From positions 124,001 to 188,000 of the forward strand of contig NZ_JAANBD010000027.1 in NCBI RefSeq assembly GCF_011089885.1: a stretch of 64,000 bases of DNA. Direction: 5' to 3'. The notes beneath the pieces are model-generated. The model was not told the origin of the DNA. It searched no databases and saw nothing but the letters and a program-made list of their open reading frames with translations. Positions 1 to 10,593 of this stretch are shown piece by piece. The stretch comes from Thioalkalivibrio sp. XN279. GTDB lineage: Bacteria > Pseudomonadota > Gammaproteobacteria > Steroidobacterales > XN24. Both the position numbers and the translations under genes were made by a program. Positions within the stretch are counted from its first letter, which is position 1. The number at the start of each line of letters is the position of its first letter.

Positions 1-594
1 CTGCACAAGCGGATCGGCTGCCTCATCAGCCAGCGCGAGGTCGGCAACCACACCCCCAGCTTCTCCGAGGCGCTGCATTCGGCCTTGCGCGAGGACCCGG
101 ACGTGGTGCTGGTGGGCGAGTTGCGCGACCTGGACACCATGGCCACGGCGATCACCGCGGCGGAGATGGGCATCCTGGTCATGGGCACGCTGCACACCAA
201 CGGCGCCGCAGCCACCGTCGACCGCATCGTGCACGCCTTCCCGCCCGACAAGCAGCCGCACGTGCGCACCATGATGTCCACCTCGCTGCGCGGCGTCATT
301 TCGCAGCAGCTGTGCCGGCTCAAGGCCGGCGAAGGCCGGGTGGCGGCCCTGGAAATCCTCATCAACACGCCCGCCGTGGCCAACCTGCTGCGCCAGGGCA
401 AGCTGGACCAGCTCGAGACTGCCATGCAATCGGGCTCCGCGGTCGGCATGCGCACCATGGACGCGGCGTTGCAGGAGCTCCTCGACCGGCGCTTCATCAC
501 CGCCCGCGAGGCGTACGACAAGGCCATCTCCAAGGAGCGCTTCCGCAAGCGCGCGGAGGAGTCCGAGCCGCCGCCGGTCCGTCCCGGGGGCTGA
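1..594 (+). CDS. PilT/PilU-family pilus retraction ATPase (3' part)
   Basis: Hexameric cytoplasmic ATPase that powers type IV pilus retraction. The gene enters from the left edge, so the N-terminal PAS-like domain and Walker A are outside the window; 197 codons and the stop are visible. The reading frame is open from base 1. Seen: the REDPDVVLVGELRD Walker-B/Asp-box region near visible codons 31-44, the His-box-like GTLHTNGA near codon 62, and the MQSG...GMRTMD C-terminal segment typical of PilT. The last ~15 residues are an Arg/Glu/Pro-rich tail. PilT and PilU cannot be told apart with certainty from this half; the TAAE..GTLHT stretch looks more PilT-like. Confidence 0.9.
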   Translation: MHKRIGCLISQREVGNHTPSFSEALHSALREDPDVVLVGELRDLDTMATAITAAEMGILVMGTLHTNGAAATVDRIVHAFPPDKQPHVRTMMSTSLRGVISQQLCRLKAGEGRVAALEILINTPAVANLLRQGKLDQLETAMQSGSAVGMRTMDAALQELLDRRFITAREAYDKAISKERFRKRAEESEPPPVRPGG

Positions 595-604
595 GCCCCG
601 GATA

Positions 605-613
605 TGGCATAAT
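605..613 (+). promoter_or_regulatory. Putative extended -10 promoter for metG
   Basis: TGGCATAAT reads as an extended -10 element (TGn plus CATAAT, 608-613) ending 29 bases before the metG ATG. No convincing -35 is visible, as is usual for extended -10 promoters. The assignment is by eye only. Confidence 0.4.
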
Positions 614-642
614 TTCCCGCTTATCATCGGCGGGAAGCCACC

Positions 643-2673
643 ATGAGCGACAGCCGCGAAATCCTCGTCACCAGCGCCCTGCCCTACGCCAACGGCCCGC
701 TGCATCTCGGCCACATGGTCGAGTACATCCAGACCGACATCTGGGTGCGCTTCCAGCGCATGCGCGGGCATCGCTGCGTTTACGTGTGCGCCAGCGACGC
801 CCATGGCACGCCGATCATGCTCAAGGCCCGCCAGGACGGCATCACGCCGGAAGCCCTGATCCGGCAGGTCCACGCCGGGCAGGTCGAGGACTTCGCCGGC
901 TTCCACGTCAGCTTCGACAACTACCACACCACGCACTCGGACGAGAACCGCGCGCTGGTGGAAGAAATCTTTGCCGCGCTCGAGGCCCGGGGCCATATCG
1001 AGAGCCGCACCATCCGCCAGTCCTACGACGAGCAGGAGCAGATGTTCCTGCCGGACCGTTTCGTGCGCGGCACCTGCCCGCGCTGCGGCGCCGCCGACCA
1101 GTACGGCGACAGCTGCGAAGTCTGCGGTGCCACTTACCGTCCCGCCGAGCTGCTCGACCCGGTCTCGGTGTTGTCCGGCACGCGGCCCGTGGAGCGGGAA
1201 TCCGCGCACCTGTTCTTCAAGCTGGGGAACTTCGAGGCCCTGCTCAAGTCATGGATGGCTGAAGGGCGCCTGCACGACAGCATGCGCAACAAGCTGGAGG
1301 AATGGTTCGAGGCCGGGCTGCAGGACTGGGACATCAGCCGCGACGCACCCTACTTCGGCTTCGAGATCCTGGGACGGCCGGGCAAGTACTTCTACGTCTG
1401 GCTGGACGCCCCCATCGGCTACATCGCCAGTTTCCGCCACCTGTGCGACCGGCGCAGTGACCTGGACTTCGACGCCTGGTGGCGCCCGGGCAGCGACAAA
1501 GAGCTGTATCACTTCATCGGCAAGGACATCGTGTATTTCCACTCGCTCTTCTGGCCGGCGGTGCTGCACGGCTCCGGCTTCCGGATGCCGACGGCGGTCT
1601 TCGCCCACGGCTTCCTGACCGTGAACGGCGAGAAGATGTCCAAGTCGCGCGGCACTTTCATCCGCGCCAGCACCTGGCTGGAGCATCTCGACCCGGAGGC
1701 GCTGCGCTACTACTACGCCACCAAGCTCGGCGCCGGGCCGGAGGACATCGACCTCAACCTCGACGACTTCGTGCAGCGGGTCAACTCCGACCTGGTCGGC
1801 AAGCTGGTGAACATCGCCAGCCGCTGCGCCGGCTTCATCCACCGCGTCGCCGGCGGGCGACTCGCGGCCGAGCTGCCCGAGCCCGAGCTGCAGGCGTCGC
1901 TGGCGGCGGCCGGGCCGGACATCGCGGAGTACTTCGAGCAGCGTCGCTACGGCCAGGCCATGCGCCAGGTCATGGCGCTGGCGGATCGCGTGAACCAGTA
2001 CATCGACCGCGAGAAGCCCTGGGTCGTGGCGAAGGAAGCCCGGCGCGAGCGCGAGGTGCAGGCGGCCTGCACCCAGGGCCTGAACGGTTTCCGCACCCTC
2101 GTGACCTACCTGAAGCCCGTGCTGCCCCGCCTGGCGGCGGCGTCGGAGGCCTTCCTGCGCTGCCCGCCCATGACCTGGGCGGATGCCGGGCAGCCGCTGC
2201 TCGACCACGAGATCGGCCCCTTCGAACCGCTCATGCAGCGGGTGGACCCGAAGGCGGTGCAGGCCCTGCTCGACGCCTCGCGCGACAGCCTGGAGAAGAA
2301 GCCGGCGCCGCAGCGGGCGGCGGCGGCGCCGGCGCCCGAAGAAGGGCCGGAGGAAATCGGCATCGACGAGTTCCTCAAGGTGGACCTGCGCGTGGCGCGC
2401 ATCGTCGCAGCCGACTACGTGGACGGCGCGGACAAGCTGCTCAAGCTCACCCTGGACCTGGGCCACAGCCAGCGCCAGGTGTTTTCCGGCATCCGCTCCG
2501 CGTATCGCGCCGAAGACCTCCCGGGACGGCTGACGGTGGTGGTGGCCAACCTGAAGCCGAGGAAAATGCGTTTCGGCCTGTCCGAGGGGATGGTGCTGGC
2601 GGCCTCCGGCGGCGACGGCATTTTCCTGCTCGCGCCCGACAGCGGGGCCGAGCCCGGCATGCGGGTCACCTGA
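643..2673 (+). CDS. metG: Methionine--tRNA ligase
   Basis: Charges tRNA(Met) with methionine in the cytoplasm. 676 residues, the long gammaproteobacterial form. The class I HIGH signature appears as HLGH at residues 21-24, and KMSKS is at about 331-335. A zinc knuckle CPRC...CEVC lies at about 145-160. After a Pro/Ala/Glu linker, residues about 571-676 form the C-terminal Trbp111-like tRNA-binding domain ([12 protein letters not shown]) that dimerises MetG. The ATG is preceded by a weak GGAAG. It sits 28 bases before rnfA, so rnf transcription may partly read through from metG. Confidence 0.98.
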   Translation: MSDSREILVTSALPYANGPLHLGHMVEYIQTDIWVRFQRMRGHRCVYVCASDAHGTPIMLKARQDGITPEALIRQVHAGQVEDFAGFHVSFDNYHTTHSDENRALVEEIFAALEARGHIESRTIRQSYDEQEQMFLPDRFVRGTCPRCGAADQYGDSCEVCGATYRPAELLDPVSVLSGTRPVERESAHLFFKLGNFEALLKSWMAEGRLHDSMRNKLEEWFEAGLQDWDISRDAPYFGFEILGRPGKYFYVWLDAPIGYIASFRHLCDRRSDLDFDAWWRPGSDKELYHFIGKDIVYFHSLFWPAVLHGSGFRMPTAVFAHGFLTVNGEKMSKSRGTFIRASTWLEHLDPEALRYYYATKLGAGPEDIDLNLDDFVQRVNSDLVGKLVNIASRCAGFIHRVAGGRLAAELPEPELQASLAAAGPDIAEYFEQRRYGQAMRQVMALADRVNQYIDREKPWVVAKEARREREVQAACTQGLNGFRTLVTYLKPVLPRLAAASEAFLRCPPMTWADAGQPLLDHEIGPFEPLMQRVDPKAVQALLDASRDSLEKKPAPQRAAAAPAPEEGPEEIGIDEFLKVDLRVARIVAADYVDGADKLLKLTLDLGHSQRQVFSGIRSAYRAEDLPGRLTVVVANLKPRKMRFGLSEGMVLAASGGDGIFLLAPDSGAEPGMRVT

Positions 2674-2701
2674 AACGTTGACGGATCCGGACCCGACGGC
2701 G

Positions 2702-3283
2702 ATGCAAGAACTGGCGCTCATACTCGTGGCCACCGTGCTGGTGAACAACTTCGTGCTGGTGAAGTTCCTCGGCCTGTGCCCGTTCATGGGCGTGTCGCGC
2801 AAGCTCGAGACCGCCGCGGGCATGGCGCTGGCCACCACCTTCGTGCTCACGCTGTCGTCCGTCTGCAGCTACCTGGTGCAGGAGTTCCTCCTCGCGCCAC
2901 TGGGTCTCGAGTACCTGCGCACCATCGCATTCATCCTGGTGATCGCCGGCGTGGTGCAGTTCACCGAGATGGTGGTGAAGAAAACCAGCCCGCTGCTCTA
3001 CCAGGTGCTGGGCATCTACCTGCCGCTGATCACCACCAACTGCGCGGTCCTCGGGGTCGCCCTGCTCAACGTGCAGGAAAGCCACGGCTTCCTCGAATCC
3101 TTCGTGTACGGCTTCGGCGCCGCGGTGGGCTTCTCGCTGGTACTGGTGCTGTTCGCCGGCGTGCGCGAACGTGTCGCGGCGGCGGACGTCCCGCTGCCTT
3201 TCCGTGGCGCCTCCATCGCGCTGGTCACGGCCGGGCTGATGTCGCTGGCCTTCATGGGTTTCGCCGGCCTGGTGCGCGGCTGA
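2702..3283 (+). CDS. rnfA: Rnf electron transport complex subunit A
   Basis: Integral inner-membrane subunit of the Rnf (Rsx) complex, which couples ferredoxin/NADH electron transfer to ion movement and in enterobacteria also keeps SoxR reduced. 193 residues from the ATG at 2702, the same length as E. coli RsxA; a TTG at 2678 would add eight residues with no family support. The sequence is highly conserved ([18 protein letters not shown]-like [23 protein letters not shown]), with about six membrane helices and the paired Cys-containing half-helices that hold the membrane iron-sulfur centre shared with RnfE. First gene of the rnfABCDGE-nth run; the next start follows after one base. Confidence 0.97.
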   Translation: MQELALILVATVLVNNFVLVKFLGLCPFMGVSRKLETAAGMALATTFVLTLSSVCSYLVQEFLLAPLGLEYLRTIAFILVIAGVVQFTEMVVKKTSPLLYQVLGIYLPLITTNCAVLGVALLNVQESHGFLESFVYGFGAAVGFSLVLVLFAGVRERVAAADVPLPFRGASIALVTAGLMSLAFMGFAGLVRG

Positions 3284-3284
3284 G

Positions 3285-3839
3285 ATGATCGCCGCCGTCG
3301 CCGTCATCGCGGGCATCGCACTCCTCTTCGGGCTCGCGCTCGGCTTCGCTGCCGTGCGCTTCCGCACCGAGGGCGACCCGGTGGTCGACCGCATCGACGC
3401 CCTGCTGCCCCAGACCCAGTGCGGCCAGTGCAGCTTCGCCGGCTGTCGTCCCTATGCCGAAGCCATCGCGGCCGGTGAGGCGGACATCAACCGTTGTCCG
3501 CCGGGTGGAGAGGCCACCATCCGCGCGCTGGCGGACCTGCTGGAACGCGATCCGAAGCCGCTCGATCCCGAGAGCGGGGAGATCAAGCCGCGCACGGTCG
3601 CCATCATCGATGAGCCGCTGTGCATCGGCTGCACCCTGTGCATCCAGGCCTGCCCTGTGGACGCCATCGTCGGGGCAGGCAAGCAGATGCATACGGTGAT
3701 CGCCAGCGAATGCACCGGCTGCGAGCTCTGCGTCGCACCCTGCCCCGTGGACTGCATCGCCATGGTCGAGGAGCCGGTGACGCTGAAGACCTGGAAGTGG
3801 CCGCGCCCAGCAGAGCCGACGGCGGCGGAACGGCGGTGA
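3285..3839 (+). CDS. rnfB: Rnf electron transport complex subunit B
   Basis: Iron-sulfur subunit that carries electrons between the soluble partner and the membrane part of Rnf. 184 residues. An N-terminal membrane anchor (about 1-22) is followed by the 4Fe-4S domain CGQCSFAGC...CPPGG and then two ferredoxin clusters, [12 protein letters not shown] and [12 protein letters not shown]. The ATG follows the rnfA stop by one base (TGAGATG). The length is close to the usual ~190 residues and no cluster cysteine is missing. Confidence 0.97.
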   Translation: MIAAVAVIAGIALLFGLALGFAAVRFRTEGDPVVDRIDALLPQTQCGQCSFAGCRPYAEAIAAGEADINRCPPGGEATIRALADLLERDPKPLDPESGEIKPRTVAIIDEPLCIGCTLCIQACPVDAIVGAGKQMHTVIASECTGCELCVAPCPVDCIAMVEEPVTLKTWKWPRPAEPTAAERR

Positions 3840-5392
3840 ACCCGACGCGGCTCTGGCATTTTCACGGCGGTCTCAAGCTGGACGCACGCACTGCGCGTGC
3901 CACCGCGGCGCCCATCGGCATCGTGCCGGTGCCGTCGCGTCTTGTGCTGCCGCTGTCGCAACACGTCGGCCAGCCGGCGGAACCCGTGGTGAACCCGGGC
4001 GAGCGCGTGCTGAAGGGCCAGCCGATCGCGCGTCCCAACGGCTACGTCGGCGCCAAAGTGCACGCCTCGAGCTCCGGCACCGTGGTCGAGATCGCCGCCC
4101 ATCCGGTCCCGCACCCAAGCGGCCTGTCGGCGCCCTGCATCGTTATCGAGACCGACGGCCTGGACGAGTCCTGGACGGGCTACGAGCCGATCACCGATTT
4201 CACCGCGCTCACCGGGCCGGAACTGCGCGCCCGGGTCAGGGCCGCCGGCGTGGTCGGACTCGGCGGCGCCGCCTTTCCCACGGCCGTGAAACTCGGTGCG
4301 GGCTCGGGGCTGAAACTGCTCATCCTCAACGGCGCCGAGTGCGAGCCCTACATCTGCTGCGACGAGCTGCTGCTGCGCGAACGCGCCGCGGAGGTGCTGA
4401 CCGGTGCGCAGGTGCTGTTGCAGGCGCTGGACATCGCCCGCTGCGTGGTGGCGATCGAGGATGACAAGCCCGCGGCCCAGGCGGCGCTCGAGGCGGCCGT
4501 GCGCGCTGCGGGCGACGCCCGCATCGAGGTCGTCTCGGTGCCGGCGGTCTACCCCGAAGGCGGCGAGCGCCAGCTGATCAAGGTTCTCACCGGCGAGGAG
4601 GTGCCGGCGCGCGGCGTGCCGCCGGACATCGGCTACCTGTGCCACAACGTCGGCACCGCCGCCGCCGTGGCGCGCGCAGTCACGCAGGGCGAGCCGCTGA
4701 TCTCGCGCATCGTGACCGTCACCGGCGACGGCGTCGCCGCGCCGCGCAACCTGGAAGCGCGCCTCGGCACGCCCGTGGCGGCGCTGGTAGCAGCCTGCGG
4801 CGGGTACACCGGCCAGGCCGCCCACCTGCTCATGGGGGGCGCCATGATGGGCTTTCCGCTGGCCGACGACAGCCTGCCGGTGATCAAGGCGACGAACTGT
4901 ATCGTGGTGGCATCGCGCGAGGAGATCCGCCCGCGGGCGCCGGTGATGCCGTGCATCCGCTGCGGCGAGTGCGCCGAGGTCTGCCCGGCGCAGCTGTTGC
5001 CGCAACAGCTCTACTGGCACGTGCGCAGCGACGATCTCGAGCCGCTCGACGAGTACCACCTGTTCGATTGCATCGAATGCGGTTGCTGCGACCTGGCCTG
5101 TCCCAGCCAGATTCCGCTCACGCAGTACTTTCGCTACGCCAAGACGGAGTTGTGGGCGCGGCAGCGCGACCGCGCCCGTTCAGATATCGCGCGCGAGCGC
5201 TTCGAGGCCAGGCGCGAGCGCCTCGAGGCGGAGCAGGAGGCGCGCAAGAAGCGCCTCGAGGAAAAAACGCGCGCCGCCGACCAGGCACGCGGCGACGAGC
5301 AGGCGCGCAAGGCCATGATCGACGCCGCGCTGGAGCGCGTCCAGGCGCGGCGGGGCTCGGACAGTGACGGCTCCCCGGGACCGGGCGCATGA
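3836..5392 (+). CDS. rnfC: Rnf electron transport complex subunit C
   Basis: Peripheral NADH/FMN-binding and iron-sulfur subunit of Rnf. I choose the GTG at 3836, which overlaps the rnfB stop as GTGA and gives [15 protein letters not shown] at the N-terminus, the usual RnfC beginning; upstream in-frame sequence is shadow of rnfB. 518 residues. Two 4Fe-4S motifs, [12 protein letters not shown] (about 373) and [12 protein letters not shown] (about 412), follow the Complex I 51-kDa-like domain. The C-terminal ~75 residues are a charged Arg/Glu/Ala coiled-coil tail, shorter than the repeat tail of some enterobacterial RnfC proteins. Confidence 0.96.
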   Translation: MNPTRLWHFHGGLKLDARTARATAAPIGIVPVPSRLVLPLSQHVGQPAEPVVNPGERVLKGQPIARPNGYVGAKVHASSSGTVVEIAAHPVPHPSGLSAPCIVIETDGLDESWTGYEPITDFTALTGPELRARVRAAGVVGLGGAAFPTAVKLGAGSGLKLLILNGAECEPYICCDELLLRERAAEVLTGAQVLLQALDIARCVVAIEDDKPAAQAALEAAVRAAGDARIEVVSVPAVYPEGGERQLIKVLTGEEVPARGVPPDIGYLCHNVGTAAAVARAVTQGEPLISRIVTVTGDGVAAPRNLEARLGTPVAALVAACGGYTGQAAHLLMGGAMMGFPLADDSLPVIKATNCIVVASREEIRPRAPVMPCIRCGECAEVCPAQLLPQQLYWHVRSDDLEPLDEYHLFDCIECGCCDLACPSQIPLTQYFRYAKTELWARQRDRARSDIARERFEARRERLEAEQEARKKRLEEKTRAADQARGDEQARKAMIDAALERVQARRGSDSDGSPGPGA

Positions 5393-6432
5393 AGTTCGAC
5401 CCCTCGCGGCCGCCCCACCTCCGCCCCGCGCGCAACGTCACCCGGATCATGGGCGAAGTGCTGCTGGCCCTCGTGCCGGCGACCGCCGCCTGGACCTGGT
5501 TCTTCGGTCCCGGGATTCTTTACAACATGGCGGTGGCGACTGCGACCGCCCTCGCCTGCGAGGCAGCCGTGCTCGCCCTGCGCGGGCGCGCGCTCGCGCC
5601 GCAGCTGGCCGACCTGAGCGCCGTGGTCACGGCCGTGCTGCTGGCATTCTGCCTCCCTCCGCTGACGCCGTGGTGGATCACTGCAACCGGGGCGGCATTC
5701 GCCATCCTGTTTGCCAAGCAGCTTTACGGCGGCCTTGGCTACAACCCCTTCAACCCCGCCATGGCCGGCTACGTGGTGCTGCTGATCTCGTTCCCCGAGC
5801 AGATGACGCGCTGGCTGCCGCCGCTGGTCGAGCTTGCCGGCACTATGCCGCCGGCGCTGGATGGCTGGCAGACACTGGTGTTCACCCTGACCGGCGCGCT
5901 GCCGACCGGCACCAGCTGGGATGCCCTGACCGGCGCCACGCCGCTCGACGACCTGCGCACGCAGTTGCAGCTCGGCGTCGCCGTCGAGCAGGTGCGCACC
6001 GGAGCGCTGTACGGCGTGTTCGGCGCCCGGGGCTGGGAATGGACCGCGGCATGGATCGGGCTCGGCGGCCTGTTCCTCCTTTGGCGCCGCGTCATCCGCT
6101 GGCAGATCCCGGTGGCCGTGATGCTCGGCGTCTGCCTGCCGGCGACGCTCGCCTGGCTGCTGGCGCCCGCCGCTTACCCGCCCCCGACTTTTCATCTCTT
6201 CAGCGGCGCCACCCTGCTGTGCGCCTTTTTCATCGCCACCGACCCGGTGTCCGCCGCCACCAGCCCGCGCGGCAGGCTGGTCTACGGTTTCTGCATCGGC
6301 CTGCTGATATTCGTCATCCGCAGCTGGGGCGGCTACCCGGACGGGGTCGCTTTCGCCGTGCTGCTGATGAACATGGCGGTGCCGGCCATCGATCACTTCA
6401 CCCGGCCGCGCACCTACGGTCATGCGGGCTGA
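5389..6432 (+). CDS. rnfD: Rnf electron transport complex subunit D
   Basis: Membrane flavoprotein subunit of Rnf, homologous to NqrB. 347 residues with about nine or ten membrane helices. The covalent FMN attachment motif SGATLL is present, with the acceptor threonine at about residue 275, followed by the conserved FFIATDPVSA segment. The ATG overlaps the rnfC stop by four bases (ATGA), which indicates translational coupling. Confidence 0.97.
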   Translation: MKFDPSRPPHLRPARNVTRIMGEVLLALVPATAAWTWFFGPGILYNMAVATATALACEAAVLALRGRALAPQLADLSAVVTAVLLAFCLPPLTPWWITATGAAFAILFAKQLYGGLGYNPFNPAMAGYVVLLISFPEQMTRWLPPLVELAGTMPPALDGWQTLVFTLTGALPTGTSWDALTGATPLDDLRTQLQLGVAVEQVRTGALYGVFGARGWEWTAAWIGLGGLFLLWRRVIRWQIPVAVMLGVCLPATLAWLLAPAAYPPPTFHLFSGATLLCAFFIATDPVSAATSPRGRLVYGFCIGLLIFVIRSWGGYPDGVAFAVLLMNMAVPAIDHFTRPRTYGHAG

Positions 6433-7099
6433 AGTGGTGCGCAACATGTGGCGCGCCGCCGGCGTGCTGTCCGGCTTCGCGGTGCTGGGTGCACTGCTGG
6501 TGGCGCTGACCTGGGAGTCGACCGCGGAGCGCATCGCGGCGAACGAGCGCGCCTTCCTGCTGCGCACCCTCGCCGAGGTCCTGCCCGCAGGCGAGTACGA
6601 CAACGCCGTGCACGAGGACGCGATCACGGTGCGCGACCCCGACCTACTCGGTACCGAGCGCCCGGTGACGGTCTACCGGGCGCGGGACGGCGAGACGCCC
6701 GTCGCCGCCGTGCTCACGCCGACGGCGCCGGCCGGCTACAGCGGGCCCATTCGACTGCTGGTGGGGATACGCGCCGACGGGCGGCTGTCCGGGGTGCGCG
6801 TCGTCGCGCACCGGGAGACTCCCGGCCTCGGCGACAAGGTGGAGGTGGAGCGCAGCGACTGGATCCTCGGCTTCAAGGGACTGTCGTTGCGCAATCCGCT
6901 GCCGGAGGACTGGGCCGTGCAGCGCGACGGCGGCGCGTTCGACCAGTTCACCGGCGCCACCATCACGCCCCGCGCCGTGGTCTCGGCCGTGCGGGACGCG
7001 CTGATATACTTCCGCCAGCACCGCGACGCCCTGTTTGCCGCGCCCGCCGGCGCCGACGGGCTGCCGGCGCCAACCACGGCAGTGGAGGAACAGCCATGA
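6422..7099 (+). CDS. rnfG: Rnf electron transport complex subunit G
   Basis: Single-span flavoprotein of Rnf whose FMN domain faces the periplasm, related to NqrC. 225 residues. One N-terminal membrane helix (about 12-32), then the FMN-binding domain with the attachment motif FTGATIT; the acceptor threonine is at about residue 180. The chosen ATG lies 11 bases inside rnfD; a later ATG at 6446 would cut into the anchor region. The C-terminal tail is Ala/Pro-rich and unconserved. Confidence 0.96.
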   Translation: MRAEVVRNMWRAAGVLSGFAVLGALLVALTWESTAERIAANERAFLLRTLAEVLPAGEYDNAVHEDAITVRDPDLLGTERPVTVYRARDGETPVAAVLTPTAPAGYSGPIRLLVGIRADGRLSGVRVVAHRETPGLGDKVEVERSDWILGFKGLSLRNPLPEDWAVQRDGGAFDQFTGATITPRAVVSAVRDALIYFRQHRDALFAAPAGADGLPAPTTAVEEQP

Positions 7100-7782
7100 G
7101 CTCACGCGCCGCCGAAGTCATCCGTACCGGCCTGTGGACCAACAACGCGGGACTGGTGCAGCTGCTCGGCCTGTGCCCGCTGCTCGCGGTGAGCACGAGT
7201 TTCGTCAACGGCCTGGGCCTGGGCATTGCCACCACCCTGGTGCTGCTGGCGTCCAACCTGACCGTCTCCCTGATTCGCAACGTGGTGCGCCCGGAGATCC
7301 GTATCCCGGTGTTCGTGCTGGTCATCGCTTCCTTCGTCACGGCCGTGGAACTGGCCATGAACGCCTGGTTCCACGAGCTGTTCCGGGTGCTGGGCATCTT
7401 CATCCCGTTGATCGTCACGAACTGCGCCATCATCGGTCGCGCCGAGGCCTTCGCCTCGCGCGAAAAGCCCGGCCTGGCCGCCCTGGACGGCATCGCCATG
7501 GGCCTGGGTTTCACCGGCGTGCTGGTCACGCTCGGGGCCGCGCGCGAGCTCATCGGCCAGGGCACGCTGTTCTCCGGCGCGCACATGATGTTCGGCGAGG
7601 CGGCACGCGGCATCGAGCTGCAGCTCGCAGACGGCGGCTTCCTGCTGGCGCTCCTGCCGCCCGGCGCCTTCATCGGCCTGGGCCTGCTGGTGGCGGCGAA
7701 GAACCTGGTCGATGCGGGCGTGCAGCGCCGGCGTGAAGCGACTGCAGGCTTGCCGGTCACGGCGCATGGCGAGGCGGCCTGA
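7096..7782 (+). CDS. rnfE: Rnf electron transport complex subunit E
   Basis: Membrane subunit paired with RnfA. 228 residues from the ATG at 7096, which overlaps the rnfG stop as ATGA; E. coli RsxE has 231. Family hallmarks are [20 protein letters not shown] near the N-terminus and [19 protein letters not shown] near the middle, mirroring the RnfA cysteine half-helices. About six membrane segments. It ends 13 bases before nth. Confidence 0.97.
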   Translation: MSSRAAEVIRTGLWTNNAGLVQLLGLCPLLAVSTSFVNGLGLGIATTLVLLASNLTVSLIRNVVRPEIRIPVFVLVIASFVTAVELAMNAWFHELFRVLGIFIPLIVTNCAIIGRAEAFASREKPGLAALDGIAMGLGFTGVLVTLGAARELIGQGTLFSGAHMMFGEAARGIELQLADGGFLLALLPPGAFIGLGLLVAAKNLVDAGVQRRREATAGLPVTAHGEAA

Positions 7783-7795
7783 GGCCGCGGCACGG

Positions 7796-8497
7796 ATGAA
7801 CAACGAAAAGCGCTACGAGCTGTATCGCAGGTTAAGGGACGCCAACCCGCAACCCACCACCGAGCTCACGTACCGCACGCCCTTCGAGCTGCTGGTGGCG
7901 GTGGTACTGTCCGCCCAGGCCACGGACAAGGGGGTCAACAAGGCGACGGCGCGCCTGTTCCCGGTCGCCAACACGCCCGCGGCCATCCTCGCCCTCGGCG
8001 AAGCGAGACTGAAACGCCACATCAGCACCATCGGGCTCTACAACGCCAAGGCGAAGAACATCATCGCGCTGTGCCGGATCCTGCTGGAGCAGCACGGCGG
8101 CGAAGTGCCGCACGATCGCGCCGCACTGGAGGCGCTCCCCGGGGTGGGGCGCAAGACTGCCAACGTGGTACTGAACACCGCGTTCGGCGAACCGACCATC
8201 GCAGTGGACACGCACATCTTCCGCGTCGCCAACCGCACCGGCCTGGCGCCGGGCAAGACCGTGCGCGCGGTGGAGGAGCGACTGGAGCGCGTCACGCCGG
8301 CCGAGTTCAAGCGCGACGCCCATCACTGGCTCATCCTGCACGGCCGCTATGTATGCAAGGCGCGCAAGCCCGATTGCCCGAGCTGCATCATCGCGGACCT
8401 GTGCGACTACAAGCAGAAGACGTCGGGCGATCCGCCGCCCCGCCCGTTGCGCCCGCCCCTGCGCCGCAAGGCAAGCCGTCGTGCTGCTGCCGAATGA
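7796..8497 (+). CDS. nth: Endonuclease III, DNA glycosylase/AP lyase
   Basis: Base-excision repair enzyme for oxidised pyrimidines. I take the ATG at 7796 (MNNEKRYELYRRL), aligned with E. coli Nth; in-frame residues before it are shadow of rnfE. 233 residues. The helix-hairpin-helix LPGVGRKTANVV carries catalytic Lys120, and Asp138 is in AVDTHIFRV. The 4Fe-4S cluster pattern C-x6-C-x2-C-x5-C is intact near the end. About 20 extra Pro/Arg-rich residues follow the cluster, absent from E. coli Nth. Its position at the end of the rnf operon is a common gammaproteobacterial arrangement. Confidence 0.97.
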   Translation: MNNEKRYELYRRLRDANPQPTTELTYRTPFELLVAVVLSAQATDKGVNKATARLFPVANTPAAILALGEARLKRHISTIGLYNAKAKNIIALCRILLEQHGGEVPHDRAALEALPGVGRKTANVVLNTAFGEPTIAVDTHIFRVANRTGLAPGKTVRAVEERLERVTPAEFKRDAHHWLILHGRYVCKARKPDCPSCIIADLCDYKQKTSGDPPPRPLRPPLRRKASRRAAAE

Positions 8498-8918
8498 CCG
8501 CGAGGGCCTGCGGGCTTTCTACCTGCAAGCCTGGCGCAAGCGGCGCGAGCGCCTGCCCGCCGAGCCGCTGGAAATACAGGTCGCCGACGTCATCGAGCTG
8601 CATCCCGAGTACCACGCCCTGCTCGAGGACCCGGATGCCGTGCTGGACCGCGACTGGACGCCTGAGTCGGGCCAGGGCAACCCATTCCTGCACATGGGAC
8701 TGCACCTGGCACTGCGCGAGCAGGTGGGCACCGACCGGCCTGCCGGCATCGCCGCGCTGCACCGAGCGCTGGCTGCCCGCGTCGGGCGCCACGAGGCTGA
8801 GCACCTCATGGCGGAGTGCCTCGCAGAGGCGCTGTGGCAGGCACAACGAAATAATTCCCTGCCCGACGAGGTCTCCTACATGGAGGCGCTGCAGGCGCTC
8901 GAGCGCGCGCAGCGCTGA
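8481..8918 (+). CDS. DUF1841 family protein
   Basis: Small cytoplasmic protein of unknown function, common in beta- and gammaproteobacteria. I choose GTG at 8481, inside the nth stop region; the frame is open further upstream but that part is an Arg/Ala-rich shadow of nth. This gives 145 residues, normal for the family. The signature NPFLHMGLHLALREQV and the later HEAEHLMAECLAEALWQAQR are clearly present, with His residues in the first motif that might bind a metal (inference). It closes the rnf-nth run; the next gene begins 42 bases later. Confidence 0.88.
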   Translation: MLLPNDREGLRAFYLQAWRKRRERLPAEPLEIQVADVIELHPEYHALLEDPDAVLDRDWTPESGQGNPFLHMGLHLALREQVGTDRPAGIAALHRALAARVGRHEAEHLMAECLAEALWQAQRNNSLPDEVSYMEALQALERAQR

Positions 8919-8960
8919 AACGACGCGCAGGGAATGACAAAGGACAGACAGGCAGTAACG

Positions 8961-9797
8961 ATGGACAACCACCCCGTAAGCGGCGTCGGCCTGGGCCTCA
9001 GGCGCAGCATGATGGACGAACTCATGGCCGAACCGCCCTGGGACGTCGACTTCATGGAAGTGGCGCCCGAGAACTGGATCGGCGTCGGCGGGACGCTGGG
9101 GCGCAAGTTCTGCTGGTTCGCGGATCGTTTCCCCTTCGTCATGCACGGCCTGTCGCTTTCCCTCGGCGGGCAGGCGCCGCTGGACGTGGATTTCCTTGCG
9201 CGGGCGCGGCAGTTCATGGACCTGCACGGAATCCGTTATTACACCGAGCACCTGTCCTACACCGGGGACGACGGCCAGCTCTACGATCTCATGCCCATCC
9301 CCTTCACCGCGGAAGCGGTGCGGCACGTCGCTGGACGCATCCGCCAGGCGAGCGAGATTCTCGAGCGCCCCATCGCGGTGGAAAACGTCTCCTACTATGC
9401 CGCGCCTGGCAGGGAGATGAAGGAGATCCAGTTTCTCAAGGCCGTGCTGGAAGAGGCTGATTGCGGGCTGCTGCTGGACGTCAACAACGTCTACGTCAAC
9501 GCCATCAACCACGGCTACGAGCCGGAGGAATTTCTCGCCGCGATCCCGGGCGAGCGGGTGGTCTACCTGCATGTCGCCGGCCACTACGTCGAGGCGGAGG
9601 ACCTGCGCGTAGACACGCACGGCGCCCCGGTGTCGGATCCGGTGTGGGCTCTGCTCGACGAGACCTACCGGCGCTTCGGCGTGATCCCCACGCTGCTGGA
9701 GCGCGACTTCAACATCCCGCCCATGCCCGTGCTGCGGCGCGAGCTCGAGATCATTCGCAGCCTGCAGGCCAGGCACGAGCCGGCGCAACATGTCTGA
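8961..9797 (+). CDS. MNIO-family (DUF692) iron enzyme, BufB/HvfB/MbnB-like
   Basis: DUF692 proteins are TIM-barrel, multinuclear non-heme iron oxidative enzymes that modify cysteine or other residues in ribosomal peptides, usually with a partner protein. 278 residues from ATG 8961, which has an AGG about eight bases upstream; an ATG at 8934 would add nine residues but has its purine run touching the start. Likely metal ligands seen in order: [54 protein letters not shown]. The next gene, a DUF2063 partner, overlaps by eight bases. No DUF2282-like precursor peptide is visible beside it, so the substrate is unknown. Confidence 0.92.
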   Translation: MDNHPVSGVGLGLRRSMMDELMAEPPWDVDFMEVAPENWIGVGGTLGRKFCWFADRFPFVMHGLSLSLGGQAPLDVDFLARARQFMDLHGIRYYTEHLSYTGDDGQLYDLMPIPFTAEAVRHVAGRIRQASEILERPIAVENVSYYAAPGREMKEIQFLKAVLEEADCGLLLDVNNVYVNAINHGYEPEEFLAAIPGERVVYLHVAGHYVEAEDLRVDTHGAPVSDPVWALLDETYRRFGVIPTLLERDFNIPPMPVLRRELEIIRSLQARHEPAQHV

Positions 9798-10593
9798 GCG
9801 CGAGAAGCTGCAGCGGCTGCAATTCGAGTTCGCGGCCCACATACGCGACCCGGACAACGCGCCGGCACCGGCGGGCATCGAAGACCGGCGCATGAAGATC
9901 TACCGCGAGCTGTTCTACAACAACCTGCGCGACCTCCTCGGCCGCAGCTTCCCCGTGCTGAAGCGGATCCTCGGCGAAGACGCCTGGAGCGCCATGGTGC
10001 GGGACTGGCTGCGCCATCACCGTGCGCAGACGCCGCTGTTCCTCGAGCTGCCGCAGGAGTTCCTGGCCTACCTGCAACACGAGCGTTCAGCCGCGGCAGG
10101 GGACCCGCCCTTCATGCTCGAGCTCGCGCACTACGAGTGGGTGGAGCTCGCCCTGGGCATCGACGAGCGCGAAATAGACGATGGTGCGCTGGACCCTGCG
10201 GGAGACCTGCTCAAGGGCTGCCCGGTGCTGTCGCCGCTGGCGTCGTCGCTGGCCTACACTTGGCCGGTGCACAGGATCTCGCCCGATTACCAGCCCGCCG
10301 AGCCGCCCGCCGAGCCGACCAGGCTGCTGGTGTATCGCGATCGCCGCGACGAAGTCGGCTTCATCGAGATCAACATGGTCACCGCACGCCTGCTCGAGCT
10401 GCTCGACGTGCCACCCGACGCACGTCGCAGCGGTCGCGACTGCCTGCTGCAGATCGCCGCCGAACTGGGGCGCCCCGGGCCGGAGGCCGTCATCAGCGCG
10501 GGACTGGAAATTCTCTCCGGGCTGCGCGAGCGCGACGTGATCATCGGCGTGGCGCCCTGCCCTGACCCGACCGGCAGGGAAACGGGGCAATGA
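9790..10593 (+). CDS. DUF2063 / HvfC-BufC-like MNIO partner protein
   Basis: 267 residues. The N-terminal half matches the DUF2063 pattern ([44 protein letters not shown]); this domain is annotated as putative DNA-binding but in buf/hvf-type clusters acts as the partner that presents the precursor peptide to the DUF692 enzyme. The C-terminal half (about 150-260) is an alpha/beta domain ending in a winged-helix-like leucine-rich segment. It overlaps the MNIO gene by eight bases and the following channel gene by four, so all three are probably translated as a unit. Confidence 0.88.
   Translation: MSEREKLQRLQFEFAAHIRDPDNAPAPAGIEDRRMKIYRELFYNNLRDLLGRSFPVLKRILGEDAWSAMVRDWLRHHRAQTPLFLELPQEFLAYLQHERSAAAGDPPFMLELAHYEWVELALGIDEREIDDGALDPAGDLLKGCPVLSPLASSLAYTWPVHRISPDYQPAEPPAEPTRLLVYRDRRDEVGFIEINMVTARLLELLDVPPDARRSGRDCLLQIAAELGRPGPEAVISAGLEILSGLRERDVIIGVAPCPDPTGRETGQ

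Noticed and set aside
1249-2850. 533-codon minus-strand open frame opposite metG
   Set aside because: It is the antisense shadow of metG in very GC-rich DNA; composition is His/Arg/Gly-rich with no family match. The same holds for other long frames opposite real genes.
8349-8480. Longer N-terminus for the DUF1841 protein
   Set aside because: The extra 44 residues are Arg/Ala/Ser-rich, lie inside nth and do not match the family, whose usual length fits a start at 8481.
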